Positions 44,984 through 52,694 of a stretch of DNA of 64,000 bases are shown in pieces. Source of the stretch: Spirochaeta africana DSM 8902 (GTDB lineage: Bacteria > Spirochaetota > Spirochaetia > DSM-27196 > DSM-8902); contig NC_017098.1 in the NCBI RefSeq assembly GCF_000242595.2, forward strand, positions 2,623,501 to 2,687,500, given 5' to 3'. Each line of letters opens with the position of its first letter. Position 1 is the stretch's first letter. The translations under genes and the position numbers were made by a program. The notes beneath the pieces were generated by a model. It did no database searches. It was not told the DNA's origin and saw nothing but the letters and a program-made list of their open reading frames with translations.

Positions 44984-46612
44984 CTACAGCTGCGGCACCC
45001 AGATAGACCAGCCGGTTGACTCGGTAAGGTTTACCCTGAACTCGCCAACGCCGCTTGAATCGGTGGTAACCTCACCGCTTACATTGCCAGTATAATCGAC
45101 AAAGGTGGTGTCGGGCTGATATGAGTTTATCTCGCCACTCCACACATCACCGGTATCACGCCCTGATATCAGCATTACCGCACCGGTGCCTGGAATTCCG
45201 CTGAGCCCCTCACGGGTGTAGACATAGACCTGGTCGTCTCCACCACCCTCGTGTCCGGCTCCATAGGCAAAATAGCGGCGTGCGGTGATCATGCGGGCAA
45301 GCTCTGGTGCCATGCCAAATTCGTCCCAGTCGCGCGCAAATACCGTCGGCACCCCATGTTCACGCATAAGGATATAGGCATAGGCCTGGTTCTTGTAGTT
45401 TTCGACCTGCGGGGAGTTATACGGATTCCCCTGCCGACTGGTATCGTGGTTATCCACAAAGGTAACTGCCTGGCTGCGGGCATCGGTATGAATTAACGGG
45501 GTTCCCCAATTGCTCATATCCTTGGTACCGCTGCTAAGCTCAACAAATTCACCACGCAGAGAGAAATCAAAGGCCCGCAGGTGCGCGGAATCAACATCGT
45601 CGAGGTAGGCACCAACATCGCCGACCCAGGCCTCGGCTACAAAGAAAAGATCATCCGAGGTTGCATACTGCAGAGCATCGACCCATTCTTTGGTAAAGTC
45701 GCTTGGCACATGGGCGATGGCGTCCATACGGAACCCGGCGAACCCGATCTCCTCTACAATCCAGCGCCCCCAAGCCTGCATCTCGTCGCGAATAACAAAA
45801 TCACCATCTCCACCATCAGGGCGGTACCAGTAGTCAACATCGGTACCCATCAAGTACCAATCTGCATGAAAGGTGTTCGGTGGCAGTTTTCCTTCAAACA
45901 GTACGGGATTGTTATGCTGGGTGTCGTTATAGTAGTCCACACCGTTAAATACGCGCCAGTCCCAGTCAAAATCGTGGTACAGATCTCCCCATGAGTCTTG
46001 AGTATAATGTGCATTCCGTCCTTGCAGGGTAAAATCTGTCCAGGCAGAGACGGTATCGCCTTCGGCTGTGGGTACCTGCTCTTGATTGTCGCCACCCATA
46101 CGGTGGTTAAACACCACATCGTAGTAGGAATCGATGCCCAGCGCTTTCAGATCGGCTATCGCCTCCTGGAGCTCACTTCTGGTTCCATAGCGGGTGGCCG
46201 TGGTGCCCTTCTGGTCAAACTCTCCCAGATCCCAGAAATCATACACCGCATAACCGACATCATAGGTACCCCCCATCGCCTTGGCTGCCGGGGGCAGCCA
46301 CATAGAGGTTATCCCTATCTCGGCAAGGTGCTCACCAGCACCAGCCACTTCTGACCAAAGCCCAGGGTATGAATTCCAGTAGAACATCTGGAACATGGTG
46401 TTGTTTACCTGTTCTGCCGGTATCTCGGGATACTCACCATCCCATTCGGAATCGATTGGTGTGTAATCGGCATATCCATCCAATCCAAGCGGATCACGAC
46501 CGCTATCAGGCGAGGTATGCCCAGGATCGCTTTCACCCGAATTGGTCGGGTTCTGACAGCCAACAAACAAGACTACCGAGAATATTACAATTATTTTTAT
46601 AATGTTTTTCAT
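44984..46612 (-). CDS. GH13_5-like alpha-amylase lipoprotein
   Basis: Encodes 542 residues with signal peptide MKNIIKIIVIFSVVLFVGC (Cys19). It resembles the liquefying bacterial alpha-amylases (Bacillus licheniformis type): NTMFQMFYWNSYPGLW and WLPPAAKAMGGTYDVGYAVYD near the start, and region II GFRMDAIAH with Asp297. Glu327 is in FFVAEAW and Asp390 in FVDNHD. It should hydrolyse internal alpha-1,4 bonds of starch at the cell surface. The segment 44.9-47.3 kb is visibly more AT-rich than the rest of the island. No clear TAAA-N4-TTTA operator lies upstream. Confidence 0.92.
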   Translation of the reverse strand: MKNIIKIIVIFSVVLFVGCQNPTNSGESDPGHTSPDSGRDPLGLDGYADYTPIDSEWDGEYPEIPAEQVNNTMFQMFYWNSYPGLWSEVAGAGEHLAEIGITSMWLPPAAKAMGGTYDVGYAVYDFWDLGEFDQKGTTATRYGTRSELQEAIADLKALGIDSYYDVVFNHRMGGDNQEQVPTAEGDTVSAWTDFTLQGRNAHYTQDSWGDLYHDFDWDWRVFNGVDYYNDTQHNNPVLFEGKLPPNTFHADWYLMGTDVDYWYRPDGGDGDFVIRDEMQAWGRWIVEEIGFAGFRMDAIAHVPSDFTKEWVDALQYATSDDLFFVAEAWVGDVGAYLDDVDSAHLRAFDFSLRGEFVELSSGTKDMSNWGTPLIHTDARSQAVTFVDNHDTSRQGNPYNSPQVENYKNQAYAYILMREHGVPTVFARDWDEFGMAPELARMITARRYFAYGAGHEGGGDDQVYVYTREGLSGIPGTGAVMLISGRDTGDVWSGEINSYQPDTTFVDYTGNVSGEVTTDSSGVGEFRVNLTESTGWSIWVPQL

Positions 46613-46697
46613 GGGTGCAAGCTAACACAATTTTTTCGGAGAATCCAGTTTTATACGGTCACCGGAATTTATTACAGAACTGTACGTAATAGGCAAA

Positions 46698-47252
46698 CTA
46701 CTGGAAATTTGCAGCATTCCGGGTAAACACAATCTTCCATGTCTCCTGGTGGTTTACAAAAAGTATATCTGCACCGAAATAACTGAAAAGCCAGAAACGT
46801 TCTGGTTCATTTCGCGCCCAGCGAGCCAGCCTTGCGTCCTGACCAAGATAGTCAGAGTCACCGATGAGTCGTTCAAGTACAAAGCCATGGGCGGGACGTA
46901 TAGCAAATGAAAGATGTTCCCCGATAAACCTGAAAGAATCGGGATGATATGCAAAGTTCCCGGTATTATGCTTACGCTGCATGCCTTCTATGATTCGGTC
47001 TGCCGAACTGTTCCCAGAATGAAACTGCACATCGTATATATATTCATTCCTGATCTCATCATAGAAATCATTTTCAGAAAGATCCGCTACTCGCAAAAGG
47101 GTTTGTATGGGACCACTGGCCTCCGCACGGTAATCAGAGGAAACAGTGTATGCAATCTCACGATAAGGAACGCTACGAGAAAACAGAAACCACATGCTGC
47201 CTGCTACTGCTGTAATCAATATACCGGTAATGATTAATATAGTTCTATTCAT
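46698..47252 (-). CDS. Membrane-anchored protein of unknown function, AT-rich gene
   Basis: Encodes about 184 residues from MNRTILIITGILITAVAG, with a single N-terminal membrane helix; an alternative start at 47270 adds six residues. The extracytoplasmic part is rich in aromatic residues and polar (YREIAYTVSSDYRAEA, NEYIYDVQFHSGNSS, RFWLFSYFGADILFVNHQ). I do not recognise the family. Composition and codon use are more AT-rich than in almost every other gene of the window. It lies between the amylase gene and the barrel-protein operon, on the same strand as both, but a terminator separates it from the latter. Confidence 0.65.
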   Translation of the reverse strand: MNRTILIITGILITAVAGSMWFLFSRSVPYREIAYTVSSDYRAEASGPIQTLLRVADLSENDFYDEIRNEYIYDVQFHSGNSSADRIIEGMQRKHNTGNFAYHPDSFRFIGEHLSFAIRPAHGFVLERLIGDSDYLGQDARLARWARNEPERFWLFSYFGADILFVNHQETWKIVFTRNAANFQ

Positions 47253-47272
47253 AGATTCACTCTCACTCATTA

Positions 47273-47302
47273 AAAAAACCCCCGCCAGAAGGCGGGGGTT
47301 GA
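47273..47302 (-). terminator. Intrinsic terminator of the barrel-protein/lipoprotein operon
   Basis: Read on the minus strand, CCCCCGCC-TTCT-GGCGGGGG is followed by seven T residues, an 8-bp stem. It ends the operon 20 bp after the small lipoprotein stop. Confidence 0.9.
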
Positions 47303-47321
47303 TCGTTAAAGGATCCAGGGA

Positions 47322-47831
47322 TTACTCCCAGACAACCTCTCCGTCGATGGTCATCTTGGCGCGGCTGTCGCCGTCCAGAGCATCGATCACGATCTCGTAC
47401 TGACCACCAGGCATGAAGCCGCCCTCAGGCTTGGCTTCACCGGCATTACCAATTCCCCAGTTGGGGTCGCCGGAATCGTAGCTGTGGCCATCATCTACAC
47501 TGTTCCATGCGTTCGGCTCGAGAACGTCGTAGTCGATGCCATCCGGATCAGCCCATCCGTCGGTAGCAAATCTGAACAAGACCGACTCAAGATTTCGCTG
47601 AGCAAGGGTTACCTCGGTACCGCCATCGGTAAAGGTAAAGGTATGTGCCCAGTTACCCCACTCGCCGGCATCAAAACCACCAGCAAGATTTGCATCTACA
47701 CCCTCGGCTGCATCAAAGTTGACAAACTTGAAGGTCAACTGAGCATCCTCGGCGTTGTGCAGTGCAGTGTCACAACCTACCAGGGCAATAGCAAACACGA
47801 TTGCCCCGGCTATAATAATAGCTTTCTTCAT
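47322..47831 (-). CDS. Small lipoprotein cotranscribed with the glycogen-binding barrel protein
   Basis: Encodes about 169 residues from MKKAIIIAGAIVFAIALVGC. The ATG at 47831 is favoured because AAGGAGG lies 7 bp before it. After the lipidated Cys the mature protein is acidic and beta-rich (QLTFKFVNFDAAEG, TFTFTDGGTEVTLAQRNLESVLF, GQYEIVIDALDGDSRAKMTIDG). This suggests an Ig- or carbohydrate-binding-like sandwich. It starts 16 bp after the barrel-protein stop and ends at a strong terminator, so the two form an operon. It could be a glucan-binding surface partner of the barrel protein. Confidence 0.78.
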   Translation of the reverse strand: MKKAIIIAGAIVFAIALVGCDTALHNAEDAQLTFKFVNFDAAEGVDANLAGGFDAGEWGNWAHTFTFTDGGTEVTLAQRNLESVLFRFATDGWADPDGIDYDVLEPNAWNSVDDGHSYDSGDPNWGIGNAGEAKPEGGFMPGGQYEIVIDALDGDSRAKMTIDGEVVWE

Positions 47832-47847
47832 AATCATTCCTCCTTAC

Positions 47848-49851
47848 TTAGAAATCCCACCGTACACCAAGGCGGAACTTGGACTGACCAGCACCACCGG
47901 TGGTGTCTACGAAACCATCATCGAACTCGATGGTGTGGATATCTTCACTGGCATACGGATCGAAATCGAAGGTGTATGCAGCAAAGAACTGACCATCACG
48001 CAGCTCTTCCGGCATGGTCCAGCGCCCACCAAGTGCGAAGCCGAACGGGATGTTCAGGTCGGTGTCACGCAGTACGAAACCGATGTCAGCACCCAGGCGG
48101 TTCACGAAATTCATGCGACCAACCAGGGTAGCTTCCTTGGCAGCGCCGCGATAGGCAGCGTCTACAGTAGCGGTCGGCATGATCTCGGCCAGATCGGTCA
48201 GGCGAACCTGAGCACGGATCTCGTCGTTGTAGTCTTCGGCATCCGGATCATGGTGGTAGATGTACTCAACCAGTGCACGGTCCAGCTGCGGCGCAAGCTC
48301 GCGCAGGGTCAGGGTTGCCTTTACGTCTTCCAGGTCGAACTCTTCCTGGTACTCCATGTTGGCAGACAGATCCAGCTGAGCGTTCACCGGAGCGACCTCG
48401 CTCAGGAACAGGTTTACCCAGGGGTTGAACTTGTTCAGGGCATCGCCTTCGAACTCGTTGTCGGTTTCCAGGGTGTAGTTGTGCCCCAGCTTGACAATGT
48501 CGGCCGGCTGCAGTTCTACGTTCACCTTGCTTACGAACATACCCTCACGCAGGCGCAGGTAGTCATCATCGTCCCCGTCGTTGGCACCCAGGAAGATGTC
48601 GGTGTTGCTGCCGCCCCAGCGAGCGTCTACATCAAGCTTCAGGTCCATGATGCCCGGGGTTACCGTGAACCCACCGGCAAAAGCCATGGCATCTGCATCT
48701 ACATCGTAGGTTTCGCCAAAGTTCAGCAAGTACTGACCACGCACGTTCAGCATACCGTCCATGAGGTCGGCGCTGGCACCGATGGTGGTCATGTGCTTGG
48801 TGTCATCAAAGAAATCCTTCAGGTCATCTGAAGAAGTCATCAATGCGTTCCAGGCTGCGTCTACCACGAAGTCTTCCATCAGATTCAGGGTTACCCAGCT
48901 GTATACGCCGTGTCGCCCAGTGCGCTTGGTCAGCGCCAGGGTTGCATCTACGGTACCCATGTCTCCCAGGCTGGTAAGCTCGTCGCCCAGGCTCATTTCC
49001 AGGAAGCCGTCGTTGGCATCGCTTTCATCAGCATGGCTGGTGCGGTACATAATGCTGTCATGCCCGGTGCCCTTGGTCCACTTGTACCCGGTGTTAAAGT
49101 TCACGTACGGGGTGGTAGCGGTGGCGCGGAAGTGACCCAGCTCGGGATTTTCGCCGTTGTTCAGCGCGTTGAACGGGTTGAACAGTGCGGATCCGAGATT
49201 GGCAAAGCCATCAGAAAGCGGAACGACAGGATCACCGTCAGTCAGTTCTGCATCGGCAGCCTGCTCGAACAGGGTGATTGAACCATCAAACACCTTCAGC
49301 TCGATGTAGGTTTCCAGCCAGGGCAGTACGTCAGCGGTCAGCTTCCAGTACGACTTGGCCTTGAGTTCCCACTTGTCGGCTGCATATCCGCGATCGTCGC
49401 CTTCCAGCTCTTCTGTCAGGAAGGTAGCATCCGAATAGATCTCGGTAAACTTGCCAAATACAAACCCGCCGCCGTCAGCAGGTGCGCCACCCAGCAGGTT
49501 AGCTACCTGTACAACACCATTCTGACCGCCGAAGCCGTCGTCAGTGGTTGCAGGTGCGTTCGGGTCGGTGATGTACTCACCGTCCACAAAGAACTTGTAG
49601 GTGATCTGGGCATTTGAGCGCACATTCATAGTGAATGTCCACAGCCCGTCAACCAGTTCCATGCGGTAGTCTTCGTCATTCTCGGTCCAGCCATTAAAGC
49701 CACCGATCATGAAGACATCAGTTGCATCAGGGTTTTCATACTGGAACGTCACATCCACACGCTCCGGCAGTTCCGGTGCATCTACAGTCACCTGGCCGAA
49801 TGCCGGCATAGCGAGCAGTAAGATCACCATTACGATCAACATTTTTCGCAT
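47848..49851 (-). CDS. Outer-membrane barrel protein with N-terminal glycogen-binding (CBM48/AMPK-like) domain
   Basis: Encodes about 667 residues; the ATG at 49851 follows GAGGAGGTATCAAC. A cleavable signal peptide (MLIVMVILLLAMPAFG) is followed at about 25-115 by an E-set glycogen-binding fold with VDVTFQYENP, FMIGGFNGWTEND and YKFFVDGEYITDPNAP. These are the same landmarks as in AMPK-beta/CBM48 modules. The rest alternates short amphipathic strands with Asp/Gly turns and ends KFRLGVRWDF, a terminal Phe as in outer-membrane barrels. A starch/maltodextrin-binding porin is the natural reading. Three CG-centred operator-like repeats lie upstream. Confidence 0.82.
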   Translation of the reverse strand: MRKMLIVMVILLLAMPAFGQVTVDAPELPERVDVTFQYENPDATDVFMIGGFNGWTENDEDYRMELVDGLWTFTMNVRSNAQITYKFFVDGEYITDPNAPATTDDGFGGQNGVVQVANLLGGAPADGGGFVFGKFTEIYSDATFLTEELEGDDRGYAADKWELKAKSYWKLTADVLPWLETYIELKVFDGSITLFEQAADAELTDGDPVVPLSDGFANLGSALFNPFNALNNGENPELGHFRATATTPYVNFNTGYKWTKGTGHDSIMYRTSHADESDANDGFLEMSLGDELTSLGDMGTVDATLALTKRTGRHGVYSWVTLNLMEDFVVDAAWNALMTSSDDLKDFFDDTKHMTTIGASADLMDGMLNVRGQYLLNFGETYDVDADAMAFAGGFTVTPGIMDLKLDVDARWGGSNTDIFLGANDGDDDDYLRLREGMFVSKVNVELQPADIVKLGHNYTLETDNEFEGDALNKFNPWVNLFLSEVAPVNAQLDLSANMEYQEEFDLEDVKATLTLRELAPQLDRALVEYIYHHDPDAEDYNDEIRAQVRLTDLAEIMPTATVDAAYRGAAKEATLVGRMNFVNRLGADIGFVLRDTDLNIPFGFALGGRWTMPEELRDGQFFAAYTFDFDPYASEDIHTIEFDDGFVDTTGGAGQSKFRLGVRWDF

Positions 49852-49937
49852 GTTGATACCTCCTCTTTCATTTTGTTTCACAGGTATGTATGACTACGCC
49901 ACCATCGCCTGCAACTCAACTACTATGAAAACACGTT

Positions 49938-49985
49938 TTAACCGGTTTAGCAAGCAAAATTTACCGGTTTATTGTAACGTTTTAG
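49938..49985. promoter_or_regulatory. Cluster of three operator-like repeats upstream of the barrel-protein gene
   Basis: TTAACCGGTTTA (49938-49949), TTTACCGGTTTA (49960-49971) and GTAACGTTTTAG (49974-49985). The first two share ACCGGTTTA and are 22 bp apart, two helical turns. The layout matches the other alpha-glucan sites and lies 87-135 bp before the start. The surrounding 220 bp intergenic region (49852-50071) holds no other feature I can see. Confidence 0.6.
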
Positions 49986-50071
49986 ATAACCGCACTGTTG
50001 TCGGCTGTTCCGCAGGTATCCACCCGCTTCCGATTGGCCTGTGCCGGTTTTCGGTATATGATGGAGTCACT

Positions 50072-51520
50072 ATGGATTGGCAGCGGCCGGGTTTGCGCAT
50101 CGTTTTTATCTCTTTATTGGTGCTGTTTGCAGGGGTGGTGGCTGCGCTGGTGCGGTCGCAGTGGACCGAGGTGCACGAGGATGCGCCCCTGGGGTCTGGG
50201 GGTATCCTTGATGCGCGGGACTGGTCGCCGCAGCACGACGGGCTGCTGGACCTGGCCGGGGAGTGGGAGTTTTACTGGCAGGAGTTTGTGGTGCCATCCC
50301 ATGTGCCGGGGCGGCCAGGGCCGGATGATCCGCGACCGGAGGCGGTGATACCGCAGCCGGGGCTGTGGAACCATCTGGATATCCCCGGCAGCTGGTACAG
50401 CCCCGAGAGCTATGCCACCCTGCGGCTGCGGCTGCAGATCGACGACAGCTGGCCCGAGACTTTGGGGATCTACATCCTGGAGGTATCCAACAGCCTGCGG
50501 ATGTTTATCAACGGTACCCTGGTGGCGCAGGCCGGCGAGCCGGGCGTGACCAAAGCGGAGACCCTGCACAAGCTGCGCCCGCGGCTGGGGGAGTATTATC
50601 GCGACGGGGCCACCGAGCTGGATATAGTGCTGCAGATTGCCAACTACATCGACCGCGAGGGCGGGCGCAAGCGCCCGTTGTATGTGGGTACCCCGGAGGA
50701 TGTCCGGGGGATGCAGCGCAGCACCATCGCCTACGAGGGGATTATCGGCGGGGCGCTGCTGATAATCGGGCTGTACAACCTGGTGCTGTTCCTGGTGCGT
50801 CGCGAGGACCGGCTGCCGCTGGCTAAACTGTCGGCAATCCTGCCCCGGCATGAGGTTATCTTTCGCCCGCGCGATGTAGTGGGCGGCGATTTCTACTGGG
50901 CGGCGCCCGGGCAGAACCCGGGCAGCGGCTGGATAGCGGTGGGAGACTGCACCGGACACGGGGTGCCGGGGGCACTGATGGTTATGCTGTCGACCAGCCT
51001 GCTGGCCCGCTGTGTCCAGTCTGTGAATGACAGCCCGGATCCGGGACGGGTGCTGGGCGAGCTGCACCGCGGGGTTCGTGCCGCCATGCCGCGCAGCAAG
51101 ACCCATGACGGGCTGGACATCGGCCTGCTGTATTATGAACCCGGGACCGTGCGCTTTGCCGGGGCCCATCTGGGGCTGTTCGTGCTGCGCGCCAGCGGCA
51201 GCCTGCCGGTGGAGTACCTGCCTGGCAGCCGCAAGGGGGCCGGCTACGCCCGCACCCCGATCGATTATGCCTTCGAGACCGCCCGGCTGCAGCTGCAGCC
51301 GGACGACTGCGTCTACCTGACCAGCGACGGGCTGCTGGACCAGAACGGGGGCGAGCGGGGCTTCCCGTTCGGGAAGCGGCGCTTTATCAGGCTGCTGGAA
51401 ACACTGCGCGGCCAGCCGCTGCCGCAGCAGCGAGAGCAGATCCTCGGGGCGCTGGATGAGTATCGCGGCGAGAATCCGCAGCGCGACGATATCGTGGTAC
51501 TGGGGTTTCAGTCTCCCTGA
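50072..51520 (+). CDS. 7TMR-DISM-like sensor fused to a SpoIIE phosphatase, with most of the 7TM module missing
   Basis: Encodes 482 residues from the ATG at 50072 (GGAGTCACT upstream). One N-terminal helix is followed by a periplasmic jelly-roll region like DISM extracellular domains (about 45-205: LAGEWEFYWQEFVVP, LEVSNSLRMFINGTLV). A single further helix (GGALLIIGLYNLVLFLVRR, about 226-244) leads straight into a PP2C/SpoIIE phosphatase (DVVGGDFYW 268-276, VGDCTGHGVPGAL). Family members carry seven helices between these parts; here the sequence jumps from the end of helix 1 (RREDRLPL) to the phosphatase (AKLSAILPRH). The protein keeps phosphatase motifs, so it may still dephosphorylate an anti-sigma-factor antagonist. 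Confidence 0.85.
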   Translation: MDWQRPGLRIVFISLLVLFAGVVAALVRSQWTEVHEDAPLGSGGILDARDWSPQHDGLLDLAGEWEFYWQEFVVPSHVPGRPGPDDPRPEAVIPQPGLWNHLDIPGSWYSPESYATLRLRLQIDDSWPETLGIYILEVSNSLRMFINGTLVAQAGEPGVTKAETLHKLRPRLGEYYRDGATELDIVLQIANYIDREGGRKRPLYVGTPEDVRGMQRSTIAYEGIIGGALLIIGLYNLVLFLVRREDRLPLAKLSAILPRHEVIFRPRDVVGGDFYWAAPGQNPGSGWIAVGDCTGHGVPGALMVMLSTSLLARCVQSVNDSPDPGRVLGELHRGVRAAMPRSKTHDGLDIGLLYYEPGTVRFAGAHLGLFVLRASGSLPVEYLPGSRKGAGYARTPIDYAFETARLQLQPDDCVYLTSDGLLDQNGGERGFPFGKRRFIRLLETLRGQPLPQQREQILGALDEYRGENPQRDDIVVLGFQSP

Positions 51521-51557
51521 CCTGCCAGGTCCGTCCGACAAGGCCGGTCTCCCAGGA

Positions 51558-52694
51558 TCAGCGCTGACCGTGATTGACTGCATGGGGGCTGCATGCCCGA
51601 CAGCCGGGGCTGTCCTCCAGCACCACCGCCGGTTCGCGTGGTATCAGCTGCACAATGTCCCCGGGATGATAGCCATGGGTATAGTCGGTGTGGGCGATAT
51701 AGGCGGTGCCGTTGTACTCCACCCGATAGGTCAGATCGTGGCCGCGAAACTCCCGTGAGGTTACCACCCCGGCACAGACCTGCCCTGCACTGACGACCTC
51801 ATGCTCGCTGTCCCCTGCACTGCCGACATCATCCGGATCCACGCAGCCGGCGGCCGGGCGCCCCAGGGAGAGGTGCTCGGGGCGCAGCGAGAGCAGAACC
51901 GGGCCGTAGCTGCAGGGGCGGATCGGGATGCGCCCCAGCGGGGTGTCGGCGGTGTGGCCATGGGCAACCCCGTCCAGCAGGTTGGCCCGGCCGAGAAACT
52001 GGGCAACAAAGGCCGTAGAGGGATGCAGATAGATCCGCTCGGGGCAGCCGATCTGCTCTACCCGGCCGTGATTCATTACCGCCAGGCGATCACAGAATGA
52101 CAGGGCCTCTTCCTGGTCGTGGGTGACCAGAATGGCGTTGATGTTGGCCTTTTTCAGGATGGCCCGGATCTCGCGGCGGGTAGAGTCGCGCAGAGCGGCG
52201 TCCAGATTGCTGAAGGGTTCGTCCATCAAAAGCAGGGCCGGGTCGGCGGCCAGGGCACGGGCAATAGCGATGCGCTGCTGCTGTCCGCCGGAGAGCTGAT
52301 CCGGCATGTGCTCGGCATGGCCGTGCAGCCCGACGGTTTCCAGCAGCTGCAGGGCGCGGGCGCGGCGCTGGCGGCGCGGCAGCTGCGGCAGGGCGAACAT
52401 CACATTGCGCAGGGCCGAAAGGTGCGGAAACAGGGCGTAGTCCTGAAATACCAGGCCGATGCCGCGCTTCTCCGGCGGCAGCGCGGTAATATCGGTGTCA
52501 CGAAGGCGGACACTGCCGCTGTCGGGGGTGGCAAAACCGGCAATCATGCGCAGGGTGGTGGTCTTGCCGCAACCCGAGGGGCCGAGCAGACCGAAGATTT
52601 CCCCCGGCTCCACCCGCAGGCTCAGGTCGTCTACCGCCGGGGGCTGGGCAGGATCAAAGCGTTTGGCAAGGTTTTGCAGTTCAAGCAGGTGCAT
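51558..52694 (-). CDS. fbpC: ABC transporter ATP-binding protein, FbpC-like (ferric iron)
   Basis: Encodes about 378 residues from MHLLELQNLAKRF. The ATG at 52694 is preferred because GGAG is 6 bp upstream. Walker A GPSGCGKTT, Q-loop (LVFQDYALFPHL), signature LSGGQQQR, Walker B LLLMDEPFSNLD and the switch His (LVTHDQEEAL) are all present. A C-terminal extension of about 140 residues, TOBE-like, is typical of sugar, ferric iron and spermidine importer ATPases. It is the last gene of an SBP-permease-ATPase operon with overlapping genes. The substrate call rests on the binding protein and the DtxR neighbour. Confidence 0.9.
   Translation of the reverse strand: MHLLELQNLAKRFDPAQPPAVDDLSLRVEPGEIFGLLGPSGCGKTTTLRMIAGFATPDSGSVRLRDTDITALPPEKRGIGLVFQDYALFPHLSALRNVMFALPQLPRRQRRARALQLLETVGLHGHAEHMPDQLSGGQQQRIAIARALAADPALLLMDEPFSNLDAALRDSTRREIRAILKKANINAILVTHDQEEALSFCDRLAVMNHGRVEQIGCPERIYLHPSTAFVAQFLGRANLLDGVAHGHTADTPLGRIPIRPCSYGPVLLSLRPEHLSLGRPAAGCVDPDDVGSAGDSEHEVVSAGQVCAGVVTSREFRGHDLTYRVEYNGTAYIAHTDYTHGYHPGDIVQLIPREPAVVLEDSPGCRACSPHAVNHGQR

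Noticed and set aside
49709-50071. A 121-codon extension of the DISM-SpoIIE protein
   Set aside because: It runs through the start of the barrel-protein gene and its promoter region. The ATG at 50072 has a ribosome site and begins with a membrane helix.
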